Assembly: GCF_003711515.1 (NCBI RefSeq) | Contig: NW_021167087.1 | Coordinates: 384,934-448,933, forward strand | Direction: 5' to 3' | DNA from: Sodiomyces alkalinus F11 | Taxonomy: Eukaryota; Ascomycota; Sordariomycetes; Glomerellales; Plectosphaerellaceae | DNA: 64,000 nt | In this document: in pieces, positions 11,626 through 24,800 of the stretch | How the letters are laid out: each line of letters starts with the position of its first letter | Numbering within the stretch: position 1 is the stretch's first letter | Translations under genes and position numbers: made by a program | Notes under the pieces: model-generated | Databases searched by the model: none | Told to the model about the DNA's origin: nothing | Seen by the model: only the letters and a program-made list of their open reading frames with translations

Positions 11626-14600
11626 ATTGTTTTATTTTTTATTTTTTGCTTTTCCTTTTTCTCCTTTTCTCTTTTTCTTCTTCCTTTTCTTCTGGTCTTG
11701 TCTCCATGCTCCGGAACAAGATCCTGACAGCGATCATCTGGAAGCGCCCTGTATTTTATAGATAGCTTGATCATTTAGTCTCGAAGCGGGCGTTTTGAAG
11801 CGGATGGGAAAGAAGCTTTGAGATCCCATGCTACGAAGTAAATGTCATATTGAGTGCAGCGACTCTTAAGACCATGACAAGAACTGAGCTATTCGTTTTG
11901 ACTCTTCATAGATGTGGTATTCAGACCCAGTCCGTGATCTACCACGCAGCCGCGAATACAAGTGCTCCAGCAGCTTTCGTCAAACGTCGACTTGAACCCT
12001 CCGTTTCGCCACCGGTCCCTGACTGGTTCCAATTCCTAAAGGATAACTCAACTTGTACCAACATCCTCCTCCAAACGAGGCAGAGATACCGTGTATATTC
12101 AGACAGTAAAACCTATTATCCTCACGACCAGGACCAAGAGTCTGCGGCCATCACGTTTGGACGTCGAGGAGCGTCCTGTCCTGGGGCCACTGCGAGCGGC
12201 AATCCAAAGCCAATCCCATTGAATTTTCGATTAGAGACCGCAAATGCCCAATACGTCCCTCCTCTTCCAATTCCATGACATTTCAGCCCGACATGCCGGT
12301 TAAGTGTCTCAGGTTAAACGTACCACTCCCTATGACCCTCCTCGCCGCTAGCCTCCATCAGTAAAAAAGGGGGCTATGGTTGTTTGGGGGCGGGGGGGTT
12401 TTCTTTGAATTATTAGATGGAAAGGATCTATCTATCCACGAGACTGAAAAGATCTTGACGTGGCCGACTGAGGACCCAAGGTTAGAAATTGCTGTTCTGT
12501 CACGAGAGCACATCTCCCACCCCTCTTCTCTCGCGGCAGATTTCCGGCAGTTGATCGACAACGTCGAAGGGAAGAGAACCAGTGAGTACGAAGTAAAGAA
12601 TTTGAGCCGCCGGGGTCTCAGGATAATTGGACGTTAAGGGTCCCTCCAACATCCCCTTCGGGCCTTTCTTCGTCCCTTGTTACCTACCAACCTACCATAC
12701 GCATATTTCAATCCATCTCAGGCAATAAAGGCGGGTTGGTTGCGGATATACTTGTCAGGTTAGAGTAGTGATAGTCGCCCCCGTGATTATTGTTGCGGAG
12801 TGACTGGACTTAACCGGTCCTCCCGGGTAGATCGTAGATGAACCATTAATCAGCGTTGTGCTGGACGAAGACAAACGAACAAACCTTGTTACCATCCTTT
12901 ACTAATTAGTGGCAAAGAAATACCAACCTATTAATTACACGTGGAACGGTGGTGCTCTTGTCGCAATGGGGATCTTCCCAACTCAGTAACCGGTGAGGAA
13001 TTCACTGCCGAATCGGGAACAATCAGTTGACCTCTTTAGCACGGATATATATCCCTTTGCCACACTGTCTTCCCGGCCTCGGCCCTGTATTCCGGTGCCA
13101 CGGTAATTAGGGGAAGCATGTCAGTAAAGCTCAGGCCGCGTAAAATCCCATGTCTAATAATTATCTATTCGGACGAGTGATTTGGATTCATAGGGTATTT
13201 TGGGGCCAACGGAATATACGGATGCGCAAACACCTACGCTCCGCGCCCTTGGGATCGTATCCAAATTTCTTATTTCCCCATGACCAGATTCAATTGCCTT
13301 CCCCGCGTTCCCAGAGGAAATGTTTCCCCGTACCCCAGACACATGCTGACAATTCGAAAGGGCGGGCTGGTGTAGCCCATCCCTTCCCCCATGCGGTGTG
13401 TCCGCATTGTTGGTGACGGGTGTTGGTGACGGGGTGTCGGGCCACGAGGAGAGAAGTCACTAAAAAATAAAAACATCCGAGGAGGCCCGGTGCTAAGTAC
13501 GACATTTCGATGCGGTCACCAGATGTGTCCAGCATCTGGTATCAGCGTATATATCCTTACGCGTTCTCACGCGAATCCCCCGCGGAAAAAGGGGGACGAG
13601 GGCTACGGCTCTGCGTACCTAGTCTATGCAGTAAACGGCATAAAATAATGCGAAGTAATAGTAAACAAACAATAGAAAAATGCCGTAATAATCGGGTGAT
13701 AGGAATTGCGAAATAATTCTATCTTGTTCGCTGCTTTCTACAGGACAGGGCAGTTCGTACGCCCTCCAAGCCCTTTTTATTATTTTTGTTTCCATCTTGT
13801 GCGACCGATGGCATGCTCCCCTCGTACGCCTCATCTGGCGGTGTGCGCTTACCCGTGATGCAAAAAGCGATACTTTGTACACCTGGCCAGGCCGACGCGA
13901 CGCCAGTGCTGCCGGAGCACTATTATTGAAGGGTATTCCGTACTTTATTGCTACGGATATACATACCTATCTAGCTACCTAAACAGTTTATGGTCTATCT
14001 ACTTCATAACTAGGTAGTTATCAGGAAAGTCAACCCCAGGACGCAAGTGTCCCAGCCTGCCAAAAATCGGCTTGAAGTGAAGGGAAGAGTTTTTCTGACA
14101 AGGACCGGCCTCGCTCTCTCCCTTCCGCGCTTATTCAAATAGGCACGATCTTTCTGAGTATACGACGTGAAGATATGCGTATGCCCAGCTCCGTTATCGG
14201 CTGCAACAAAGTTGACGTCCTGCGCCTGAGATGCCTCCGATTGCCGATTCGAGTGTATAGGATGCTGTGCAAAACGCGTACGGACATGCTCTTTATCCAG
14301 GTCGTAATCGTAATTAAGCCTACGTTGTAAGCAAGCCAAGAGACCGGGGGCGCGGGGAAGATGCAGAATTGCAAGAGCTTTGGCTTATTAGTGGCGTCAT
14401 ACAACAGTGTTACCGCCTTGTCTACCTTTTGATGAGGCACGACGCTTCTTCTCCTATGTATTGTCCTGCAGCTAAAAATGCCATCCGAGTTGTGCCATCC
14501 AGCCGACGAGAAAGAAAAAAGGAGAAAAAAAATATAGGAGTTGACATGGAAGAGGGAAAATCTGCCGCTCGTCTGAACCAATCTTCCATCTTCCATCTTC

Positions 14601-17600
14601 CGCTTCGGAATATCCCATCGGCTAACCAAGCAGCGTGATGATCATGAAATTTGCCTCTGCTTTGTGAGTCTCTGTAATTCCATACCATGGAGAGACCCTT
14701 GTCTGGCAGGTGCGGCAGCAAGCTGGCGGACCGAGACCCGGGGAAAGGCCCCCCTTCTCCCCACAACAACAACAACTCCACAGGCCTTCGTCTAAAGCCT
14801 CGTGGTCCATCCTACTGGAGGCACTCCGTGTCTTGATTGCCGTAAGCTTTATTTCTCTAACATTATCCCTTCCAGGCCCCTCCATTGCATAAGTACGTTG
14901 TACGCCCTGTCCCGTGGACACCCCTGGTGCCAGACTGCCGGAGAGGCGCAGTGGCCGGGGGCCCTTCCCTTTTACCCGGTCATTTAGCCGGGAGGCACGC
15001 GAGCCGACATCTCGCTCACTTCGACAAGCGAGCCCTCTATTGCATAAAAAGAACCGAGCCTGCTCAGACGATCGTCATTGTGCTTTGGTGCTGGCTTGGA
15101 CTTGCGAACTTTTCTGAGTCTGTGTCCACCCGCTTCTCTTTCCCATAGGGGCTAGGAAACAGACCCAAGGATTTCGCGAAGAGTTGTTTTGATATGGAAC
15201 AAACGGCCTTTGGGCAGCTGAATGCTCTGCCTCCGAATAGACACTATGTCCCTATCTCCTTTGTACGATATTCTTCCTCTCCGTTCCCCGCAGTCCGTCG
15301 TTTCGTTCACAGATAGATCCGCGGGTGCCAAAAATACATAAACTCTATGAACAATAATGTACGAAAATATAAGGTATGGATCTTGGCGTTGGTATACCTA
15401 GGCGACGCTGCATGCCGATCTTGTGTCTACAATGTGCTATATATATGTGTGATGAATCCTATTATTCGCTTCCATACATTACATAACCATGGAGTCACTG
15501 CAAACTTGCGTCCAGGATCCTTGTCATTCTCACAATTCGCTCCCGGTGGTATGGAAGATGTAACGGAAGGGAAAGACTAGGAGTACGGATAGCCGAGTAA
15601 TCGAAATGGAAAACCAATCGAGATGATATTTTGATATGAGCGAACGCATCTCGAGCCAACAAACCCCTAAAACTGACAGCCGTTTTCCACATCAGCCACT
15701 TACCCAACTTACTCACTGACTTACTTAGTCAGCCAGATCGTCAGAGATGATCGTCTGGGAACGCTGTACCAGCATCTCCTCACCAAGTAATTACCTGCGC
15801 CACCTCGGTGTGATGAAGGAAGCACTTGGGCCCTGCTCGAGACAGCCCTGATAGGTCATTCACAGGCTTTTGATTGGAGGAGAATCATCTCAATCTTCTG
15901 AAGTGGCCCCCATAGGAAGAAGACGTCTTGCCAGGGCGATGTGGTGTGTGAGCTGACAGGGGGGCTCCATGATTAGGCACGGACCGAGACGGAAAAGGAT
16001 GCAGCTGAAATTTATCACTTTATGATGGAAGTTCTCGCAGGTCATCTGTTCTCTTCCCCCCCGGCCCCTTCCCCCATCTCCCACGCTCCGCGGCGGCGTG
16101 ATAACGAGATAATTAGCGACGCCCGTGGCTTTCTGCGCTTGACAGCCCCTTGTCCATTAATTATTACACGTACTCCAGCTGTCAACCGGCTGCACGAGAT
16201 CATGACCGGGGAAGGTTCCCCGGTGTGGGTGGAAAAGAAGAACATGGGGGCCAAGGTTCTCTCTAGGTAGGTATGGATGTCGCTTTTGCTGACCACATTC
16301 TATCGGATCTGGCACGTAATTCGGCAATTAGGATGCGACTGATAGTTTGGAAAGGCGGAAAGTATCAGTATGAAACCTCGGTAATGAGAGCGAATAGCAG
16401 CCAAAGCCAAACGGTCAGTTAGAAAACAGAGAACGTTGTAGGGTCGCGTAGATAGGATCACGGCACAGCATGTAGTGTAAGACTGACCTGGGAATTACTC
16501 CGTAATAAGCAGTTTATTATGCTGTCGTGACTATCGCCTCCCAAGACATCGGCCTTCAAAACTGAATTACACGAGTGAGAAGCTGCTGTTGTTAACCTCT
16601 TTTTGCCGTATCGCCAGCAATTAGACGGGATCAGGACAAGTGAAAAGGTAGTAGGTATCGGCGGGAAGACGCATCCTCCGATACTCTACTCCGTAGGTCA
16701 TCTGGTTGCCTTTTCTTACCGAACAAGAGCTTTATACGGTACCGGTAGCAACTCGTGGAACAGCAGAGCGGCAGTCGAGGCCCCATGGGGAACTCTGGAA
16801 TCGCTTACGTGAGCCAGTACCTTATTCTCATCCCGTTGCACACGTTTCGTACTTCGTACATGTACCTACCCCTTCACATCGCGGCTTTGCACATCCACGA
16901 CCAAGACGCACTCAAGATAGTAGAGAGCCAGGACTCAAATGGGTCGTGAATGATATTCTCTACTATTCTGGACGCCGAACCAGCCTGCACGTACATTAAG
17001 AGAAAGCACGGGTGGAACACACGGCCACACTGTGTGCAACGTCCTCTCTCTCGTACCATGTACGCCGATAAGATCCTGTAGAGGCCTCAACCAACGGCAG
17101 CCTGCGTGTCAGTCGGCTTTGCTAGGCGAATGGCTAAGGTTGTTAATTATTAGTCCCTGGCAGACGAGCTTCTAGCCTGGCTGCTGCCGGCCGAACTATT
17201 TCGGATCGAACGATACAAACCCGTTCCGAATAGTTAGCCGAATTCGTACGTACAGAATCAGTAAGAGACCGTACTTCGAGACTCGACCCTCCAAAGGATC
17301 GCCCCTTTAAATTCTAGCCGGCCCCATACTTCCCCGGATCTCTAATGCTTAATTATGCCTTTGGATGCGTCAGGCGGGGCGGAGAGGAGACTGACTCGGG
17401 TCTTTGTCGATTTTCTCTCCCCCCGAGGACACGGGTTCCGGACTTTGCGTGACAAGCCATCAGACCGGGAGCTGACGTTTCGTCGTGAACAAGTTACACA
17501 GAGGTGAGACGGACAGTATAAATAGAAATATACACCGAATCATACGAAGTACGACACGGAATGAAGGCTATAGACGTTCTTTAAAACGAACGGGGTGGCC

Positions 17601-17910
17601 GTGGTATATAGTATTTTTTAAGAGTTCATCATATTTCGTGAACGTGGGGGATACCGAGGTCGCTTAGATACGATAAGGTAAGACCGGAATACACGAAGTA
17701 CCTAGCACTGACTAATAAAATCGCGATATGGCTGGAGGAGAGAGGTTCGACAGGGAACGTCTTTCTCTCCACGAAGGACTGTTGCGATAGCTGGGTGCAG
17801 ACCACTATATAGCTACTAAAAGTACCTATACTAGTAGGGATTTCCCTTTTAATGTAACCGGTCACTTTTAAATCTTTATAATTTTATATAGAAAAGTCCA
17901 TGCTTTTTAT
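11626..17910. other. Gene-poor intergenic tract, left part
   Basis: It begins with a T/C-rich 3' region of the HECT gene (11630-11700). The rest has no frame with recognisable domains; the largest are 142 aa at 11850 and 164 aa on the minus strand at 14629-14135, and neither shows family motifs or convincing splice partners. Visible features are a three-run G cluster near 12369-12399, AT-rich sequence near 13650-13700 and 17500-17900, and an imperfect inverted repeat (ggccgaactatttcgga / tccgaatagttagcc) at 17189-17239. No tRNA or rRNA was recognised. Confidence 0.5.
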
Positions 17911-18382
17911 AGGGCCCTACTAGGGCGCCCGTACAGATGAGTATTTTGCCCGTAATATGGTGGGGCCGCCAAGCATGATTAGTGACCTAAGTACCAGCCC
18001 ATTTTATATGTACACTTTAGGTACCCAAACACATAGATACAGCACCTTTTCTAACTTATCCACCCACCCGTCTTTTTCGCACACCATCAATTAAGGCACC
18101 AAAATAACCCACGATAGAGCAGATTATAATAGCTAAAGAACGACCCTGCGGCTCTTCTTAAATAGTAGGGTTATCGTGATAGTTCGCGATAGTTATTATA
18201 GTGGTTTAGTGCTTCGGTTTGTGTTTGCCCTTTAATTGACTCTCTACTCCTGTATCTATGTGTTTAGGTACCTAAAGTATACATACAAAATAGGTTGGTA
18301 CTTAGGTCACTAATCATGCTTAGTGGGCCCCACCATTTTACGGGCAAAATACTTATCTGTACGGGCGCCCTAGTAGGGCCCT
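17911..18382. mobile_element. MITE-like element with long terminal inverted repeats
   Basis: A 472-bp element bounded by near-perfect inverted repeats: left arm 17911-18041 begins agggccctactagggcgccc, and right arm 18251-18382 ends with its complement gggcgccctagtagggccct. The two arms match along about 130 bp with scattered differences and one short indel. The 209-bp centre has no open frame of note and holds no transposase. If the true ends are the CTAGGGCG ends a few bases in, each is flanked by TA, the target duplication of Tc1/mariner-type transposons; the palindromic gggccc next to it leaves the exact end open. It is best described as a non-autonomous DNA transposon (MITE). The superfamily is inference. 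Confidence 0.8.
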
Positions 18383-19470
18383 TTTAATATATCTAGTTAT
18401 AATCTACTCCGCTTATTGTCGCGATACTATTGGTTTATTCAGGCTCCGCAACACGTACACTTTAAACAATTAAATAGGGGTTAGAGTGTACGAAAGAAAG
18501 TAGGTCGCGTCGTCAATGCAGAGAAGCACGCCAGAAGGAGAGAAAGTAGGGACTTTTGGGGGCCGCTACGACGGGGCTGGGCCCAGACATCCCCGGGGGC
18601 CCCACGCGCTAAAATGCGATATAGACAGGGGTGAAATCACCCACGTTTTTAAAGGTCACCCACGTGGTCTCTCCTTCCTTCTGCATGCACAGGTTTTATT
18701 AATTAATTACTTCCTCAACTTGCGGCCGTTGTCATGGGGGGAATACCGTTATACCAATAAAGCAGGTACGAATGAAGAGGTGTCTGCTTGGCTTAAAAGT
18801 CGTCACCCATGGGGTTCAATACCGGTAGATGTAACCACACGGGCAATCAAGGTGGAAGGACGGTATTGGAAAACCATAACCTCCGCCCACCGTCCACGAA
18901 AAACGTCGAGACAAACCTCGGCCTAATCCAATCTGACCTAAAAGAGTGCCCTCGAAGCACACGCCCCGGTGTGATCACCGTCAACTATCAGTGCGAAGTA
19001 CGAGTACGAATATAGATAGATCTCACAGGCGGCGAAAGGCGGGTGCTGACAATGGAAAGTATCTCCCACGCGCCAGGAATCCACCCCCGCGCCAAACGGT
19101 CGCATCTTCCGTCCGATGATTGTGAACTCTGGGTCATAGGAGATAGAAAGTTCTGCCCACTCTATGAAGCGGTGGTGTCGAATTCTCGTAAGAATGACGA
19201 TGGCAAGTAGTATTAATAGTCAGCACGCAACGGTTCTCAAAAAGAACAGAGTGAACACCATCTCGCTCCCCGGTTAGCTAGTAGGTTCGCTACCACCGTT
19301 TTACGGCATCATCAGTTCGGGGCGTGCCGTGGGCATCTGACCCTGATGTAACCCAACGTTTCGATCTCCGCGGCCCCTGCTTAATCTCGGATCGGCTGCA
19401 GGGCCACCGTAGGCACACGAAATTGTCGCGCAGCCCCATTGTGAGGTTTGAATTGAGATGAAGGCATGAA

Positions 19471-19512
19471 GGGGGGGCGGTTGGGGGGGAGGAAGGGGGG
19501 GGCGGCGGGGGG
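19471..19512 (+). other. G-quadruplex-forming sequence
   Basis: At least four long G runs (7, 7, 8 and 6 Gs plus shorter runs) are separated by loops of one to six bases, which meets the usual criterion for a G-quadruplex on the plus strand. It lies in the middle of the gene-poor tract, with no gene near enough to assign a role. Confidence 0.75.
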
Positions 19513-21803
19513 TGTACTTTTGAAAGTGTGAGGGAGGGAAGGGAAAGCATGAAAATTCGTAAACCCAAACTCTCTCCGCCCATCCTTCCCCTCGTCCCTG
19601 CCCTCCCTCCCTAATAGGTAATAATAAAATAAAAATAAAAAGCGGTACATGGTAACTTCCGCGAGATACCTCTCATCGCATTTCACGGCAGTTCTCGCCA
19701 CGGCAAACAAGCCGTGTTATTCAACCATTCACATGTAGTCACATGCAGCATGCCAGCGCTCGTGGCGTTTTCTCCCACAGGAGAGAGAGATGAGGATGAG
19801 GGAGCTAGATGGATTGAAACGTGTACAACGTATTTCGGAGACGGCAGGCTGACAGGCAAAACGGACCGATGAGAACCTTGCCAGGGAAGGCCAGAGACCA
19901 AACAACCACCCCATGTCGGCATGGGACATTGACGTTACTGTTATTCGGGGTCTGGTCCGTCCGACCTCGGCCTGTACATTCCTAGGTACATACGCGGTGT
20001 CGCGTGGCATCTCCATCGTCTCCCGGCTCCTCGGAAAGAAAAGATGGAGAAATAGAGCGTGAACAGTGCTTCTCATCCGTTCTTCCCCATGGGCACGCTT
20101 TCTCCCCGCGTTTTCCAGCGCGTTGGACCGGTAGCAATTCACTCCTGTCTATTTGGTTCCTCCGCCCGAGTGCTTCCAACAGGTTCATTGCACGCACGTG
20201 GACTACGTCTTCATCAGAAAACGACCGGACTCATGTATGGATACAAAAAGATCCCGGCGGGTGAGCCTAACAATACAAACGCGCATTTTCGCCCTCCCTC
20301 TGCACGTTCTCTATTAGGCTGTGGTCACGTACTTATTTGGCTTACAACGTACCTACCTTGTACCCCGAGTAGGTGCCTGCGAACAGATACGAGAATGTCC
20401 AATGGAAACGGTGGGAATCTCTTCTAGAGCCTTGAGATCGGAACCTCCTATCTTGCTCCCTCCCTCGTCCGATCCCGCAGGCACGCAAGAGGCCCATGAG
20501 GTCGGGAATCGGCAGCCAGCTTAGCTTACGCCTCCATATATCCAGCACCTCTGCCCACCCAGAGGTGTTGCCCTCTCTCATCTTCGCTTTCGCTGCCAAG
20601 TAGGGGTAATGGTGACCGTCGGCGGCCGTAATGTAGGTGCGGACCAAGTCGGCACGGCCGCCACATCTCCTTCTCTTATCAAGTGCTGCTTGTTGATACT
20701 TGAAGTAGCCTCGATTCTATCAAGTGGCGCTCAAGCACATGCGTTCTTTCCGTGATAATGGAGATGAACGAAGTAGAGGACACAACCGAGCTTACATATT
20801 CGTGGGGCTACCTATTAGGTAAATGCCGACTAATTACTCGTTTTTTCCGGCCCGACCTGCCCCGCCCCCTAGATGGAAGTTTTCTCATTGCATGCTGTAA
20901 GAGGTTGCAGCTTGGCTCTGTCGCGATAAATGCATGAAAGCCGATACAAGCAACGGACTGGTATTGGATTGCCATCAATTCCGCCGTCGCGATCCTTCTT
21001 TGCGACGTAGCAGAGACGCATGCAATGACCCAATTTGGCCTCAAAAAAGAGGCAACAAAGGCAAACAAGAAGAGCATCCGCTTACCTCCTCCGTACCAGT
21101 CCACAGAAACCAAGGTATCCCAGAACGGCAGACCGATTTAGTTTACCTGAACGGTCGGCATCTGTGTCCCAACTTTGGCAGTGACAATAACAAGCCCTAC
21201 ACGTGTAGTGGCTTCGGCAATGGAAAAGCGATGGTGACGGCAACGGCAACGGAACGCACTGGCACCGCCCTGTCCCAGAATAGCTAGGCGGTCAGACTGC
21301 ATGGGCACAGCGTTGCTATTCTTACCCCGCTGGGAGGGATGACCTGCAGCGAAGTTGCGGGTGCAAGTAAACGAGGTACATGCGTCCGTTCTGTAATACC
21401 AATATCCGAAAACAGATCTGCTCGAGTAGGAAGATCTCCCGACTAATAAAAGAACAGATCGGTAGGTCGATTATTGGCATGCTGACAACCAGGTAAGAGC
21501 TTACTAGAGCAACTTGCAGCCGGTGAGCCAATGGAGGTGTGGTGTCTATACCACCATCGTCCTTTGGCAAGAAAGGTATTATAATAGAGTGGTACCGATA
21601 CAACTGGGTTTGGGTTATACCGAGCGGTCTCTGTCACACTCTTCTTATGCACGTCTAACAATATACAAGGAGTCATTGCCACAAAAGGATGTTAGGGGCT
21701 GCAACTGTAAACCTCCAACAGCCAGACGAAATGGGATAGTTAGCTGTAAAGGCAAGTTTGGAGCTGAGTAGTGTGTGCCAGAGAGAAAGAGTGACAATCA
21801 CAG

Positions 21804-21843
21804 GTGGGAGTTGGTGGGAGTTGGTGGGAGTTGATGGGAGCTA
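21804..21843. repeat. 10-bp tandem repeat, four copies
   Basis: The unit gtgggagttg is repeated three times exactly and once with changes (atgggagcta). It is a minisatellite seed without visible coding context. Confidence 0.85.
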
Positions 21844-24800
21844 ACGGTCAGAACAAAACGGTGAGTGACAGGTTCCATTCCGAAAGACGAGATCGGTGGC
21901 GATGGACGGTGCTGTTAGACTGCCAGAAATCAAGGATTGCCCCGGATGCTACGGCCTTGACTGGACTTCCCCGTGCTTGACTGGCGATCCGACTAAAGGC
22001 TTGTCCAGAGACGCAATGTCGCCAGTAATTATTTGCGCATCCTCGAACTGGATGGCTAGCGCAGCAAGATTCGTAAAATAAGCCACAAGAACTGGGAAGC
22101 CCGCTGGTCGTAGAGTGGCATCGTCAATGTGGATTTTCAACCCGGCCTGTCTGGGGACACAGAAATAAAACCGCGCAAATATACACGTGAAGTGTCAGAC
22201 GAAGCCCTGAGCGGGGGAAAGACGTCGATACGCCTATGGTGTATATAGGCGGTGGGTGCGAGATTTAGAGGGAGGGAAAAAGTGCTCCAGGGAAGCTCCT
22301 AGTAAAGTGGATGGGACGTTGGTACAGCGCATCTGTACGTGAACGATGGGATGTGTCCACAAGCGTATGGGCACGAAGCCATCCCTCCCTCCCTCCCTTA
22401 TAGGTTGGTACTTTAACTCGGGGTACGGTTCGTACGAGAAGTATGGATCTGGAAGTTGTCGATCGGATTTGTCGGCACCCTTGGTGAGGGCGTCTAACTA
22501 CCTCTCAACCGGGAGAGCATCCGAAGCTTGTCTCCAGGGTCCATCTGGGGTAAATCGATAAATGGCTCGGTGGTATTGCTCCCGACCTGAGAACGGCTCA
22601 AAATTGGGGCGAACGTCAATTTGTCGATAAATTTGTGTCGTCGCGCTGTCAGAACTAAAACTAGCTGTGGGGTTCAACCGATCGGTAGGAAAAACTTCGG
22701 GACAATCAATCATAACCGTGAAGCAGGCATGCGCGAGAAGGGCCGTAACGGACGGAGGCATACCTATAATTGCCCGGCGTACCTTCCTGACAGGTGTCTC
22801 CCCAGCGTTCTAGACCCGCAGCTAGCGTGACCAAGACCTGTCAGGGAGGAGGAGACGGCCCGTTCGAAACCTGCCGCATGTTCCACATTCCCTACCTACC
22901 TTACCCTAAGGTAATTACTTCGTAGTTTCTGGCAGGTCCTTCAGCGTTATTGTTACGGAGTATTCCGTACAGAGAGTAATTCATTGCGCTCCGTCCTGCA
23001 TCAACGATGGTCGTGAGGAGGTAAATACCTTAGGGTATTACCCTGAAGCGCATTAGCTCAGCAAGCAGCCACGAATGCCGAGGGCCTGCCACGGCCCGAA
23101 TGCCGAATGGCCGCTCCAACGCTTTCTGCTGAAAGAACGGCATGAAAACGCGGCAACACATGGTCACCGTTAATACATGGAATCGTCCTTACACCAATTT
23201 AACTCCGCGGAGCCATCTCCCAGATGAGGTTTGTATCTTCGCACGAAGTAGACGAACATGGTATTTTGTCAAACATAGCAATATACCTACCTATACAGCA
23301 GATGCACCAGCCAGGGCCTTCTTGCCAGGCATGGGAGTAAATGGTTAGTGACGTATCTCGCCCAGGAGCAATGTGCGATCGCTACCGTAGATCTGAGTCA
23401 AGCCAGACATGCAGGTTCGCACCTCTTCTACAAAGTAAGTACCTCTGCTCCAAGTGACGCGATATCCAGCACATCACTCTATCGTTTTCAGACTTCCGAC
23501 ATGGGCGTCTCGGGCCAACAGAAGCCATACCTATACCAACACGGATGCCAGCCTGGCCATCTTTCCCACGTGGTTACTGGTAATACAAAGAAATCTATTC
23601 GTAGATCGGGAGACACTTCCCCGTATCCCATCCTAACTGGGTTGCAAGGGAGAGAAGTCGTGTAAACGCGATCGAAATCAAGGGAGCGAAGACGACGAGG
23701 GAGGGCGGAAGCCTGACAAAGCCTGACATGGTGTTTGCTCTCACGTGAGCTTCGTCTCCGTCTTTATGTATGCCTCCCTAAAAACATCCTGACTTTTTGC
23801 CCATGGCCTCCTCTTGTAAGCTGGTAATTATTTGATACAATGGACAAATTAGGCACGAAGGACATCTTGTGTGTACCTGGTTTGCAGACGGATGGAAGAG
23901 TCCTTGAGACTGCATTTAGTAGTACGAAGTACAGCCCTGCGGATAGAGCAAGTCCGAGGCCACTCCTTCGTACACGAGGTACTGCGCTGAGTACGTAGGC
24001 CCCACAATCCCAGAACAACGGAACGTGGCCCATAGTAGATAACCCCTCTATGTAGGTATGGATATGATGTCGTATGAGACAAACATCAGAAAAACAAAGC
24101 AGAATTCATGAATGAATGAAAGACAGGTCTAACATGAAAGCAGACTATGTCCGTACGGAGTAGGTTCTGTTCGGTTTCTTTCGCGGTCCTCGAGCTAGAT
24201 CCCACTAGAGTTCACGGGCATTTGTCGCATGGTCTCATGCTAATGGACGTCGTCCATGACAACTCTCCCTTGGTCTGTTTGTACATGCTGGAGCAAAGAC
24301 CTAGTCTACCTAGGTAGTAAGGGTAGGAGATACGAAGCAAGGCAGCGTAAAGAAGAAGCTGCATCCCAAGAGTACCTTCAATTCCACGAAAGTTGGGAGA
24401 CAATGAATACCTAAGTGAGACCCGAAACTAAAGCACAAAAAAAAAGAAGAAGAAGAAATGAAGCCGAGGACATACGATACGGATACCTACTTCGTAGTAC
24501 AAGTATATACAACGGATGGGAACGGCCTGGTTGTGCCCCGCATCCCCGGAGACCCGGTCTGGGGGCTCTGTTCCTCCGTGTCTGACTCCCCGGCCGGGGA
24601 AGCACATCCGGCGAACGATTCTCAAAATTCCAAACAAAAACCTGTCCTCGGGATTGGATTCCCTCCCAGCCACACAACACCATCCATGCAGGTACGAATA
24701 AGAGCAAGGAAGGGACAGGACGACAGGTCTAGATATTGATCGCTTGCTTGACGCTTGGTGTAATTATACGCGTTTGCGCATCCACCACTCACTAAGGTAC

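Noticed and set aside
17189..17239. Imperfect inverted repeat considered as a second transposon end
   Set aside because: Arms of about 16 bp with mismatches, no flanking duplication and no relation to the repeats of the 17.9-kb element.
18516..18926. 136-aa frame just right of the MITE-like element, considered as transposon protein
   Set aside because: It lies outside the inverted repeats and has no DDE or helix-turn-helix features.
22863..22876. GTTCGAAACC, a tRNA B-box-like word
   Set aside because: No A-box at the right distance and no foldable acceptor or anticodon arms around it. Similar words at 6748 and 35753 fail the same way.
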